NCBI GenBank assembly: GCA_023151115.1
Contig: JAKLJP010000048.1
Location: 1 to 53,203, forward strand
DNA length: 53,203 nt
Direction: 5' to 3'
Source of the DNA: Anaerolineae bacterium
GTDB lineage: Bacteria > Chloroflexota > Anaerolineae > 4572-78 > J111
Part shown: piece after piece, positions 40,046 through 48,399 of the stretch
How positions within the stretch are numbered: the first letter of the stretch is position 1
Layout: each line of letters begins with the position of its first letter
Translations under genes and position numbers: made by a program
Notes under the pieces: generated by a model
What the model was told of the DNA's origin: nothing
Databases searched by the model: none
The model's input: only the letters and a program-made list of their open reading frames with translations

Positions 40046-43000
40046 ATGACAAAACGATTATTTTGGCTAATAACTCTCTTAGCCACGCTCATGTGGGTTG
40101 TTGCCTGCGGCGGCGCAGCCACACCCGCCCCCGAACAGCCGGCCGCGACCGAGGAAGCTGCGCCCGCAGCTACCGAAGAACCCGCCGCCGAAGCTCCGGC
40201 GGCAACTGAAGAACCGGCGGCTGAAGCCCCCGCCGCCACCGAGGAACCCGCCGCCGAAGGTGGAGCCAAAAAGTTCGGTCAAGTGACCGACGTCGGTGGG
40301 ATTGACGATAAGGGCTTCAATCAACTGGCCTGGACCGGCATGCAAAAAGCGGCCGCGGATTTGGGCGTCGAAGTCCAATTTCTGGAAAGCCAGCAGCAAA
40401 CCGATTACGAGAAGAACATCAACGAATTTATCAGCCAGGGTTATAATGGCATTGTCACCGTCGGCTTTTTGCTGGCCGACGCGACCAAAGCGGCCAGCGA
40501 AGCCAACCCGGATGTTCCCTTCGCCATTGTAGACTTCCCCAGCCAAACCCCCGGCGATATGGGCCTGCTGTTCGCGGTGGAAGAACCGTCTTTCCAGGCG
40601 GGTTATCTGGCTGCGGCTATGAGCGAGACCGGCACGGTCTGCACCTACGGCGGTATCAAAATCCCGCCGGTGGTCGCCTTTATGGTTGGCTTTGAACATG
40701 GCGTGATGTATTACAATGAAAAGAACGGGGCCGATGTCAAAGTGCTCGGCTGGAAGACCGATCCGGCGGTCGAAGGTGGCGGGGATGGCTCGTTCACCGG
40801 CAACTTTGAGAGCCTGGACGATGGGCGCAGCTTTGCCGAGAACTTCTTTGACGAAGGCTGCGACATCATCTTCCCGGTGGCCGGGCCGGTCGGTTTAGGC
40901 TCGGCGGCGGCGGCGCTGGATCGCGGCTTCAAGGTCATCGGGGTGGATGCGGACCTGACCCAGACCAATCCCGATGCGGCGGAGGTCTATCTGACCAGCG
41001 TCCTCAAGAAAATTGATGTGGCCGTCTACGAAGCTGTCAAGCGCATGAATGATGGCACGTTTGAAGGTGGAACCAACTTTGTCAGCACGCTGGAGAATGG
41101 CGGCGTCGGCCTGGCTCCCTTCTACGATTATGACGACGATGTGCCGCAAGAAGTCAAAGACGCCCTGGCCGAAATCGAAGCGGGCATCATTGACGGCAGC
41201 ATCAGCACCGGCTGGCCGGTAGGTGGTGAAGAAGCGGCGGCTGAGGAAGAAGCCCCGGCGGCCGAAGGCGGCAAATATGGCATGGTCACCGACGTCGGCG
41301 GTATTGACGACAAGGGCTTCAACCAGATTTCGTGGGAAGGGATGCTGCAAGCCCAGGAAGAGCTGGGCGTTGAAGTCCAATTCCTGGAAAGCCAGCAGCA
41401 AACCGATTACGAAAAGAATATCAACGAATTTATCAGCCAGGGGTACAACGGCGTCATCACCGTTGGCTTTTTGCTGGGTGATGCCACCAAAGCAGCGGCA
41501 GAAGCTAACCCCGAGACGCCCTTTGCCATTGTTGATTATTCCTATGATCCGCCGGTGCCCAACATCCGCGGCCTGACCTTTGCTGTAGACCAGCCCAGTT
41601 TTGTGGCCGGCTATCTGGCCGCCGGCATGAGCGAAAGCGGCACGGTCTGCACCTTTGGCGGCATCAAGATCCCGCCCGTGGTCCAGTTTATGGTCGCCTT
41701 TGAAAAAGGGGTGCAGCATTATAACCAGGTCAAAGGCGCTGAGGTCAAAGTGCTGGGTTGGCAAACCGACGCCGCGGCGGAAGGCTTTGGCAACGGTGTG
41801 TTTGCCGGTAACTTCGAGAGCACCGACGATGGCCGGCGCATTGCCGAAAACTTCTTTGACGAAGGCTGCGACATCATCTTCCCGGTCGCCGGCCCGGTGG
41901 GCATTGGCTCGGCGGCGGCGACGGCTGATCGCGGTTTCACCATGATCGGCGTTGACACCGACTACTTCGAGCGTTTCCCCGAAAATCAAGAAATTTACCT
42001 GACCAGTGTGCTGAAAAACATTGATGTGGCCGTTTTCGATGCCGTCAAAAGTATGCACGAGGGCACGTTCGAGGGCGGCGCTAACTATGTCGGCACGTTT
42101 GAAAATGGCGGCGTGGGTATTGCCCCCTATCACGATTTTGAAGACAAAGTGCCGGACGAGTTGAAGCAAGAGATTGAGCAGTTGCAAGCCGATATTGCCG
42201 CCGGAACCTTGTCTACCGGCTGGCCGGTCGGCGGCGAAGAAGCGGCTCCGGCCGAAGGTGAAGGCGAAGCGATGGCCGCCCCTGCCGCCGGGGAGTTGGG
42301 CAGCGCCGAGAATCCAATCAACGTCTTGTTTGTGCCCTCGGTGGATGCCGGGGTGATTGTGACCGGTGGTGAGGTGATGGCTGCAGCCTTGAACAAAGCC
42401 ACCGGCCTGACCTTTAAGGTGGACGTGCCGACCAGCTATGCGGCTACGGTTGAAGCCATGTGCGCTTCGCCGGAGAATACTATCGGCTTTATCCCGGCTT
42501 TTGGGTATGTGTTAGCTAACAATCGGTGTGGCGTTGAAGTTGGTATGGCCGCTGTCCGTCGCGGACTGAGTTGGTATGCCGCTCAATTTTTGGTTCAACG
42601 CGACAGCGATATCAAAGAGATCAAAGACCTGGCTGGTAAGAAATGGGCGGTCCCAGAGTTAACCTCTACCTCTGGCTATCTGTATCCTTCGGTAATGTTG
42701 AAGGAAGCTGGTGTTGAACCTGGCGAGATTGTTGAGGCGGGTGGTCACCCCCAGGCGGTGCTGGCTGTTTACAACGGCGATGTTGACTTTGCCACCTCTT
42801 TCTTCAGTCCTCCGGGAATGGAGCCGCCATGGGAATTTGGCGATGATCCCGAACCGTTCGACCCGGCGAGCGTTGTCCGGGATGCGGAAGGGAATTGTAT
42901 GACCGGCGATATCGTGGTGCTTGATGCCCGCTGCCCTGCCGCTGAAACTGCGCCGGATGTCTTTGAGAAGGTGCGTATCCTGACGCTCAGCCAGCAAATT

Positions 43001-43231
43001 CCTAATGATGCCATTAGCTTCTCGCCCGAATTTCCAGAAGCATTAAGGCAAACCATTATTGATGCGATGGTAGAGTTTGCCGCTTCGGAAGAGTGTGTAA
43101 AATCCATTTGTGGTCCAGACTTCTATAGCTGGACTGGGCTGGAACCGACGGAAGACTCCTTCTATGATCCGGTGCGCAGCCTGATCAAAACGTTGGGTTA
43201 CACCGAAGACGATATCTTCAATCCTAAGTAA
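40046..43231 (+). CDS. Lipoprotein with two BMP nucleoside-binding domains fused to a PhnD-type domain
   Basis: A 1061-residue binding protein. The lipoprotein signal is MTKRLFWLIT...MWVVAC, with Cys21 as anchor. A flexible Glu/Ala/Pro linker runs to about 75. Residues 77-395 are a BMP-family (PnrA/Med, purine nucleoside) binding domain with DVGGIDDKGFNQ and GIKIPPVVAFM. Residues 408-730 repeat it almost word for word (LESQQQTDYEKNINEFISQG is identical). A second Glu/Ala linker leads to a PhnD-type domain (755-1061) with FVPSVDAG, GFIPAFGY and the phosphate-loop motif STSG. It is followed by PhnC- and PhnE-like genes and then by the nucleoside ATPase and permeases, so one chain seems to serve two importers. 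The family of each domain is clear; the ligands are inferred. Confidence 0.9.
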   Translation: MTKRLFWLITLLATLMWVVACGGAATPAPEQPAATEEAAPAATEEPAAEAPAATEEPAAEAPAATEEPAAEGGAKKFGQVTDVGGIDDKGFNQLAWTGMQKAAADLGVEVQFLESQQQTDYEKNINEFISQGYNGIVTVGFLLADATKAASEANPDVPFAIVDFPSQTPGDMGLLFAVEEPSFQAGYLAAAMSETGTVCTYGGIKIPPVVAFMVGFEHGVMYYNEKNGADVKVLGWKTDPAVEGGGDGSFTGNFESLDDGRSFAENFFDEGCDIIFPVAGPVGLGSAAAALDRGFKVIGVDADLTQTNPDAAEVYLTSVLKKIDVAVYEAVKRMNDGTFEGGTNFVSTLENGGVGLAPFYDYDDDVPQEVKDALAEIEAGIIDGSISTGWPVGGEEAAAEEEAPAAEGGKYGMVTDVGGIDDKGFNQISWEGMLQAQEELGVEVQFLESQQQTDYEKNINEFISQGYNGVITVGFLLGDATKAAAEANPETPFAIVDYSYDPPVPNIRGLTFAVDQPSFVAGYLAAGMSESGTVCTFGGIKIPPVVQFMVAFEKGVQHYNQVKGAEVKVLGWQTDAAAEGFGNGVFAGNFESTDDGRRIAENFFDEGCDIIFPVAGPVGIGSAAATADRGFTMIGVDTDYFERFPENQEIYLTSVLKNIDVAVFDAVKSMHEGTFEGGANYVGTFENGGVGIAPYHDFEDKVPDELKQEIEQLQADIAAGTLSTGWPVGGEEAAPAEGEGEAMAAPAAGELGSAENPINVLFVPSVDAGVIVTGGEVMAAALNKATGLTFKVDVPTSYAATVEAMCASPENTIGFIPAFGYVLANNRCGVEVGMAAVRRGLSWYAAQFLVQRDSDIKEIKDLAGKKWAVPELTSTSGYLYPSVMLKEAGVEPGEIVEAGGHPQAVLAVYNGDVDFATSFFSPPGMEPPWEFGDDPEPFDPASVVRDAEGNCMTGDIVVLDARCPAAETAPDVFEKVRILTLSQQIPNDAISFSPEFPEALRQTIIDAMVEFAASEECVKSICGPDFYSWTGLEPTEDSFYDPVRSLIKTLGYTEDDIFNPK

Positions 43232-43337
43232 CTCATCGTTCTACCCAGCCCATCTTTTGGGTTTGTGCGGTAACATTCAATTGGGCAGGGGGAGGCGCTT
43301 CGTCCCCTGCCCAATTTTTATAATTGTGAATGGTGAA

Positions 43338-43383
43338 TGTTTCCCTTCTCGTTCCCAAACTCAGTTTGGGAACGAGAAGGGAA
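43338..43383. repeat. Perfect palindrome just upstream of the PhnC-like start
   Basis: TTTCCCTTCTCGTTCCCAAAC, a three-base TCA turn and its complement form an uninterrupted stem of about 20 bp. The motif CCCAAACTCAGTTTGGG is a common dispersed palindrome. It ends four bases before the ribosome-binding site. Confidence 0.75.
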
Positions 43384-43397
43384 ACAGGGAGCTTGTT

Positions 43398-44150
43398 TTG
43401 CTGGAAGTCAAAAATCTGGTCAAAGTGTATGATAACAAGGTGCGCGCCCTCGATGGGGTTAGTTTTAAGGTGGAGCCGGGCCAATTTTTAGCGGTGGTCG
43501 GGCTTAGCGGGTCGGGCAAATCTACGCTGCTGCGCTGCATCAACCGCCTGATTGAACCAACCTCCGGCCAAATTATCTGGAATGGGCTGGATGTGACGGC
43601 GGCTTCGTCGGAAGAACTGCGGCGCATCCGGCGGCGGATTGGCATGATTTTTCAGCACTTCAATTTGGTCTCCCGCTCGCCGGTGCTGACCAACACCCTG
43701 GCCGGGCGTTTGGGCTACACCAACCCCTTATGGAGCCTGATCAATCGTTTTCCCGCAGAAGATGTGCGGCTGGCCCTGGAAAACCTGGAGCGGGTGGGCA
43801 TTAGAGATAAAGCCTATGTCCGCGCCGATGAGTTGAGCGGCGGCCAGCAGCAGCGGGTCGGCATTGCCCGCGCCTTGATGCAAAACCCGGAAATTTTGCT
43901 GGCCGATGAGCCGGTGGCCAGCCTCGACCCGGTGCTGGCCCACAGTATTATGAAAATTTTAAAGCAGCTCAACCAAGAGGATGGCATTACGGTCATTTGC
44001 AGCCTGCACTTTTTGGATTTGGTGCAGCGTTACGCGGACCGGGCCATTGCCCTGAATCAAGGCCAATTGGTTTTTGATGGCCTGCCCCACGAGATTGACG
44101 ACCACCGTTTTCGCGAGATTTATGGCAAAGATGCCGAGCGGATAGGATAG
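43398..44150 (+). CDS. PhnC-type ABC ATPase
   Basis: A protein of about 250 residues, the normal PhnC size. Walker A is GLSGSGKST, the Q-loop [10 protein letters not shown], the signature LSGGQQQRV, Walker [14 protein letters not shown] and the switch His in CSLHFLDL. The stretch [20 protein letters not shown] is diagnostic for phosphonate/phosphite transporter ATPases. The start is taken as TTG 43398 ([12 protein letters not shown]) behind AGGGAG. Longer frames upstream run through a palindromic repeat and are not credible. It would power the PhnE-like permease that follows, with the PhnD domain of the fused lipoprotein as receptor. Confidence 0.87.
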   Translation: MLEVKNLVKVYDNKVRALDGVSFKVEPGQFLAVVGLSGSGKSTLLRCINRLIEPTSGQIIWNGLDVTAASSEELRRIRRRIGMIFQHFNLVSRSPVLTNTLAGRLGYTNPLWSLINRFPAEDVRLALENLERVGIRDKAYVRADELSGGQQQRVGIARALMQNPEILLADEPVASLDPVLAHSIMKILKQLNQEDGITVICSLHFLDLVQRYADRAIALNQGQLVFDGLPHEIDDHRFREIYGKDAERIG

Positions 44151-44160
44151 GATAAGACAT

Positions 44161-44224
44161 GACCGGGGACCGGAGACCGAAGACCGGGTGCTTCCTGCCG
44201 ATCTCCTGTCTCCGGTCCCCGGTC
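44161..44224. terminator. 17-bp stem hairpin of GGGGACCGGAGACC words
   Basis: Perfect arms at 44161-44177 and 44208-44224 are joined by a loop of the same words. It lies just past the PhnC-like stop. There is no T tract, so it may be a processing or attenuation structure. Confidence 0.65.
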
Positions 44225-44245
44225 AGAATATACTAAGCACACGCT

Positions 44246-44315
44246 AAAATTTCCGTAGGACGGCATCCCTATGCCGTCCGCTGACGCATGGGGATGCGTC
44301 AGCTACGGAAATTTT
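44246..44315. repeat. 70-bp palindromic element, copy 1
   Basis: The ends AAAATTTCCGTAG and CTACGGAAATTTT are perfect inverted repeats. Inside, GACGGCATCCCTATGCCGTC and CTGACGCATGGGGATGCGTCAG form two further hairpins. A related copy is at 46561-46627. Confidence 0.8.
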
Positions 44316-44345
44316 GAAATGCGTTGGGTATAGAAGGGATTGCTG

Positions 44346-46187
44346 ATGCAAGACAAAAATACCAAACCAGGCTGGCGTTTCATCCGCACCCTGCTCTTGA
44401 CGATGGTGATTGTGGTCGTTTTTGCCTATGGCTTTCAAGTCACGCAAATCAACCTGGAAGAGCCTAAAAAGGAGCGGCGGCAGGAGCAGTTGCTCAATGT
44501 GCTCCGCTCCCTGGCCCGGCCCGATTTGACCGAGTATGAAACCGAGCGCCTGGAAATAGAAGCGCCCATTTTAGTGCCGTGCCCGGCCACCTTGTTTCAA
44601 TTGCCAGATTTGACCCAGCCCGGTCCAACCATCCAACTTTCCGCGCGCTGCGCCGCTCCGGCCAGTGAAATTACGGTCAAAGGCAGCGGCTTTGAGCCGG
44701 GTGAGGCGGTGTTTCTTTACTTTGTGCCCTACAATGCCGACCCCAGCCAGGCGGTGGAGTTACCCCTGACCAACGACACCGTCAACCCCGATGCGCAGGG
44801 CAATTTTGTCGAGACGGTTAAGCTCAGGCGAGATCGGACCTCTGCAGAGCCGCAGTTGGTGCGGGCGGTCGTCAACCGAACCTCTGGCTGGCCCGAACCC
44901 AGCGCTGCCGTTTACGAGACGGTTGCCAAAATCATCGAAACTATCTTTTTAGCCTTGATTGCGACCACGCTGGGGACAATTTTATCCATCCCCATCAGTT
45001 TTCTCTCGGCCCGCAATTTGATGATCCAAGTGACCAGCACCTTTGGCAGTTGGCTCACCTTGATCGTAGCTGCGCCGTTGGGCTGGTGGGCCGGCTGGTG
45101 GTTATTCAGTACGGTTGGTGGCGGGGCGGCTGACCTGATTACTGGCAACGGTGACTCAACAGCGGTTATATTGCTGGGGCCAGCGTTGCTGTTTTTAACC
45201 GTGCAGGCGGCTGCCGGTCGCTCCCACCAGATGGAGTGGCTGGGCATTTTGCGCGGTTACGGCCTGGGGTTGCTGACCATTGTCGCGGCGGCGTTGGTTT
45301 TGGGTATTCTCGGTGGGATAGGTCTAAGGCTGGGCCAGGGCTTGGAAGCGGTCCTGGGAAGGTTTGCTTTCCTGGGCAATTTCCTCGTGGTCGCTGCGGA
45401 TACTTTGATTATCTTTTTGCCCTTGATCGGCGGGATTGTGGGCGCGTTTGCATTGGCCTCGTTGGCCGGGACTCTTTCAGAAAACATGCTGCGCCGCCTG
45501 GGGAGCGGTATCGGGGCAAAAATCTTTAGTATTGTGATGGCTCTGTTGGCCGGGGCTATCCTGTTTGACCTGGTGATGGCGTTTGTGGTGTGGTTGTATC
45601 AACTAAACAACCCCGCCTATTACCTGGGGATAGCGGCAGCTATCGGGGCAATCATCTTCGGTTTGATGGCTGTAGTGGTCAGCCCTGACCGGCCCATGCC
45701 GACCGGTATGATTATCTATTATGCCAGCCGGACCGTGTTGAACACCCTGCGCTCGATTGAGCCACTGATTATGGCTATCGTTTTTGTGGTTTGGGTGGGG
45801 ATTGGGCCGTTTGCCGGAGTGCTGGCCTTGACGCTGCACACCATCGCTTCCTTGGGTAAGTTGTATTCGGAGCAAGTCGAGAACATTGCCGAAGGCCCGC
45901 TGGAAGCCGTAACTGCTACCGGGGCCAATCGCCTGCAAACTATCATCTACGCCGTAATGCCGCAGATTGTGCCGCCTTACATAGCCTTTACCATTTATCG
46001 CTGGGATATCAATGTGCGTATGTCCACCATCATCGGTTTTGCCGGCGGCGGCGGTATTGGCTTTTTGCTGCAACAAAACCTGAACCTGCTCAAATATCGC
46101 CAGGCCAGTGTCCAGATGATCGCCATTGCGATTGTGGTGGCAACTCTGGATTATGTCAGCGCCAAAATCCGGGAGAAGATTGTGTGA
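44346..46187 (+). CDS. PhnE-type ABC permease with extra periplasmic and membrane parts
   Basis: A 613-residue permease, more than twice the usual 260-290. One N-terminal membrane helix (LLLTMVIVVVFAYGF) is followed by a periplasmic section of about 150 residues with an Ig-like SEITVKGSGFEPGEAVFLYF segment. The PhnE core then begins with IFLALIATTLGTILSIPISFLSARNL. It is interrupted by about 250 residues of additional hydrophobic helices, and resumes with ASRTVLNTLRSIEPLIMAIVFVVWVGIGPF. The EAA-type loop EGPLEAVTATGANRLQTIIYAVMPQ and the end GFAGGGGIGFLLQQ are standard. The ATG at 44346 (GGGA six bases upstream) is preferred to the TTG at 44340. The extra parts may dock the large fused binding protein. 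Confidence 0.85.
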   Translation: MQDKNTKPGWRFIRTLLLTMVIVVVFAYGFQVTQINLEEPKKERRQEQLLNVLRSLARPDLTEYETERLEIEAPILVPCPATLFQLPDLTQPGPTIQLSARCAAPASEITVKGSGFEPGEAVFLYFVPYNADPSQAVELPLTNDTVNPDAQGNFVETVKLRRDRTSAEPQLVRAVVNRTSGWPEPSAAVYETVAKIIETIFLALIATTLGTILSIPISFLSARNLMIQVTSTFGSWLTLIVAAPLGWWAGWWLFSTVGGGAADLITGNGDSTAVILLGPALLFLTVQAAAGRSHQMEWLGILRGYGLGLLTIVAAALVLGILGGIGLRLGQGLEAVLGRFAFLGNFLVVAADTLIIFLPLIGGIVGAFALASLAGTLSENMLRRLGSGIGAKIFSIVMALLAGAILFDLVMAFVVWLYQLNNPAYYLGIAAAIGAIIFGLMAVVVSPDRPMPTGMIIYYASRTVLNTLRSIEPLIMAIVFVVWVGIGPFAGVLALTLHTIASLGKLYSEQVENIAEGPLEAVTATGANRLQTIIYAVMPQIVPPYIAFTIYRWDINVRMSTIIGFAGGGGIGFLLQQNLNLLKYRQASVQMIAIAIVVATLDYVSAKIREKIV

Positions 46188-46290
46188 GAAAGAAGAATGG
46201 AGGGCTGGAGGATTGGAAGGCTGGCAAATGGTTTTATCCAACCTTCCAACCTCCCAGTCTTCCGGCTTACCATTTTCCTCAATCAATCAC

Positions 46291-46318
46291 TTTACGCCAT
46301 TACAACCTGTGCTATAAT
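46291..46318 (+). promoter_or_regulatory. Promoter upstream of the nucleoside transporter genes
   Basis: TTTACG (46291-46296) and perfect TATAAT (46313-46318) have 16-base spacing. The leader to the ATG at 46795 would be about 470 bases and would include two palindromes and both mobile repeats. Confidence 0.55.
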
Positions 46319-46457
46319 AGAGCACTCGCTATCCTGATACCGTAACTGGAAGCTGGTTACAGATATTTATCTGTAACCCATTGTCGGCAGAGTTGACTCT
46401 ACTAGATACCCATTACGGATACATATCCGTAACGATCCCTTAATAGAGCACTCGCTA
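46316..46457. promoter_or_regulatory. Two related palindromes between direct repeats
   Basis: A direct repeat AATAGAGCACTCGCTA occurs near 46316 and 46442. Between the copies are GGTTACAGATA-TT-TATCTGTAACC (46354-46377) and TTACGGATA-CA-TATCCGTAA (46413-46432). The two palindromes share the half-site pattern TTACrGATA. Paired operators or a tandem RNA structure are both possible. Confidence 0.5.
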
Positions 46458-46560
46458 CTCTGGATGCAGTAACCTAACCTGGACAAGCCAGAACCAACAA
46501 AGAACACAGAGCTACACATTGAGAGATTAGAGATTGGAGATTCAGTCTCGGTGGATCCGC

Positions 46561-46627
46561 ATTTCCGTAGGGTGGCCTCCCTATGCCGCCCGCTGACGCA
46601 TAGGGATGCGCCAGCTACGGTGAAAAA
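46561..46627. repeat. 70-bp-type palindromic element, copy 2
   Basis: It is similar to 44246-44315 (ATTTCCGTAG..CTATGCCG..GCTGACGCATAGGGATGCG..CAGCTACGG) with several changes in the stems. In both hairpins, changes are matched on the opposite arm in part. Its right end has decayed (TGAAAAAT). Confidence 0.75.
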
Positions 46628-46639
46628 TTGGATCTACTG

Positions 46640-46740
46640 AGTCTCAGTAGATCCAATTTTCGAGGAGTGAGGCACGCCCACGTGCCGAACACCGCCGCAC
46701 GTAGGCGTGCTGGCTCCTCAAATTTGGATCTACTGAGACT
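46640..46740. repeat. 101-bp MITE-like element, copy 2
   Basis: It is the same length and ends as 2882-2982 but in the opposite orientation. An additional half end, TTGGATCTACTGAGTCT, overlaps its left end at 46628-46644, suggesting insertion next to an earlier end or an imperfect excision. Confidence 0.85.
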
Positions 46741-46794
46741 ATTAATCTCCAATCTCTCATCTCCTATCCTTCACTCAACAGAGAGGATACTCTT

Positions 46795-48363
46795 ATGCCC
46801 CCAGTTTTGGAATTACGCGGAATTACCAAACAATTTCCCGGTGTGTTGGCCAACGACAATATCAACCTGACTCTGGAAAAAGGCGAAATTCATGCCCTGT
46901 TGGGTGAAAATGGGGCCGGCAAAAGTACCTTGATGAACATTTTGTACGGCCTGTACAAACCCACCAAAGGCGAAATCTTTATCAATGGTCAAAAGGTTGA
47001 AATTTCCGGCCCCACCGATGCCATTCGCCAGGGCATCGGTATGGTTCACCAGCATTTTATGTTGATCCCCGTGCTGACGGTGACAGAGAATGTGATGTTG
47101 GGCGAAGAGGCCATCCACAATGGCATTTTCTTGGACCGCAAAACAGTTGCCAGGCGTATCCGCGACATTTCCAAACAATATGGCTTGCAGGTAGACCCCG
47201 ACGCCTACATCAAAGATTTGCCGGTCGGCATCCAGCAGCGGGTCGAAATTATCAAGGTGCTTTACCGCAATGCCAATATCCTGATTTTTGACGAGCCGAC
47301 TGCCGTGCTAACTCCGCAAGAGGTCGAAGAACTGTTTACCATCATTAAGTCGCTGGTGGCTCAGGGCGTCTCCTTAATTTTTATCACCCACAAACTTAAA
47401 GAAGTGCTGGCCGTAGCCGATCGGATCACGGTGATTCGCCGGGGCAGAACCGTCGGCACTGCCACCCCGTCCGAGTCTACCCCGCAATCGCTGGCCGAAC
47501 TGATGGTGGGCCGCTCGGTTGAGTTGATGGTCAAAAAGAAGATTGCTGCCCCCGGCGAGCCGGTGCTGACCGTTGAGAACTTGCATGTCAATGACGACCG
47601 GGGCAATCCGGCGGTTAAGGGCATCTCGTTTGAGGTTAGAGCCGGCGAAGTGTTGGGAATAGCCGGGGTGCAGGGCAACGGTCAAACCGAGTTGGTCAAA
47701 GCTTTAACCGGCCTGAGCCGGGTGCAGAGTGGTGTAATCAAAATTACCGGCCATGATATCAGTCATGCTTCACCTCGCCAGATCACCGAGTTGGGCGTTG
47801 CTCATGTGCCGGAAGACCGTCAGCGTGATGGCCTAGTATTGAGCTTCCCCATCAAAGATAACATGATTCTGAATACTTATTACAACACCTTTGCCAAAGG
47901 CGTGGTGATTGACGAAGAAAAGGTCAACCAGGTCTCGGCCAAGCTAGTCAAAGATTTTGATGTGCGCACACCCTCCATCGAGGCGGCGGCCAAAACGCTG
48001 TCGGGCGGCAACCAACAAAAAGTGATTGTGGCCCGCGAATTTTCCCGGCCCACCAAGCTGCTTATTGCCTCTCAGCCGACTCGTGGCCTGGATGTTGGCT
48101 CGATTGAGTACATTCATGGCCGGATTATTGAAAAGCGAGATGAGGGCGCCGCGGTTCTGGTTGTCTCCACCGAACTGGATGAAATTCGCGCCTTGAGCGA
48201 CCGGATTGCGGTGATGTTTGAGGGCCAAATTGTGGACATCCTGCCGGCCAATTTGGTGACCAAAGAGCAGTTGGGCCTGCTGATGGCCGGGCATCGCCCC
48301 GCCGATTTGCCCAGCGAGGCTGAGGCCGAGCCGGCTGAGGTTGATGTGGAAGTAGTGTTATAA
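46795..48363 (+). CDS. Nucleoside ABC transporter ATPase with two ABC domains
   Basis: A 522-residue double ATPase of the NupA/YufO (BMP-associated) branch of the ribose class. The first domain has GENGAGKST, the Q-loop GMVHQHFMLIP, a reduced signature (LPVGIQQRVEI) and ILIFDEPTAVLTP. The second has the looser Walker A GVQGNGQTEL, SGGNQQKVIVAREF and QPTRGLDVGSIEYIH. VHQHFMLIPVLTVTENVMLG is diagnostic for the BMP-type nucleoside transporters. ATG 46795 follows GAGAGGATAC. It works with the permeases at 50310 and 51652 and probably with the BMP domains of the fused lipoprotein at 40046. Confidence 0.9.
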   Translation: MPPVLELRGITKQFPGVLANDNINLTLEKGEIHALLGENGAGKSTLMNILYGLYKPTKGEIFINGQKVEISGPTDAIRQGIGMVHQHFMLIPVLTVTENVMLGEEAIHNGIFLDRKTVARRIRDISKQYGLQVDPDAYIKDLPVGIQQRVEIIKVLYRNANILIFDEPTAVLTPQEVEELFTIIKSLVAQGVSLIFITHKLKEVLAVADRITVIRRGRTVGTATPSESTPQSLAELMVGRSVELMVKKKIAAPGEPVLTVENLHVNDDRGNPAVKGISFEVRAGEVLGIAGVQGNGQTELVKALTGLSRVQSGVIKITGHDISHASPRQITELGVAHVPEDRQRDGLVLSFPIKDNMILNTYYNTFAKGVVIDEEKVNQVSAKLVKDFDVRTPSIEAAAKTLSGGNQQKVIVAREFSRPTKLLIASQPTRGLDVGSIEYIHGRIIEKRDEGAAVLVVSTELDEIRALSDRIAVMFEGQIVDILPANLVTKEQLGLLMAGHRPADLPSEAEAEPAEVDVEVVL

Positions 48364-48393
48364 CGTTGAACGTTCAAACGTTTAACGTTTGGA
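48363..48393. repeat. Short AACGTT-word hairpin
   Basis: AACGTTGAACGTTC pairs with variants of AAACGTTTAACGTTT, in the 37-base gap between the ATPase and hydrolase genes. Confidence 0.55.
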
Positions 48394-48399
48394 GGTTTT

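Larger units (their letters stand above)
46188..46794. other. 607-base non-coding region packed with repeats and a promoter
   Basis: In order it contains a hairpin of GGAGGATTGGAAGGCTGG words (46198-46275), a promoter (46291-46318), a paired set of palindromes between direct repeats (46316-46457), a 70-bp element copy (46561-46627) and the 101-bp element copy (46640-46740). GAGATTGGAGATT words on the left and AATCTCCAATCTC words on the right enclose the last two. No gene was found. Confidence 0.65.

Noticed and set aside
40895..42187. A 430-codon minus-strand frame across the fused binding protein
   Set aside because: It results from codon bias in the duplicated BMP domains. The plus frame has signal peptide, lipobox and both domains.
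46628..46740. A small gene on the repeat (frame with DLLSLSRSNF...)
   Set aside because: The same peptide arises from any copy of the palindromic element. There is no ribosome-binding site and no conservation outside the repeat.
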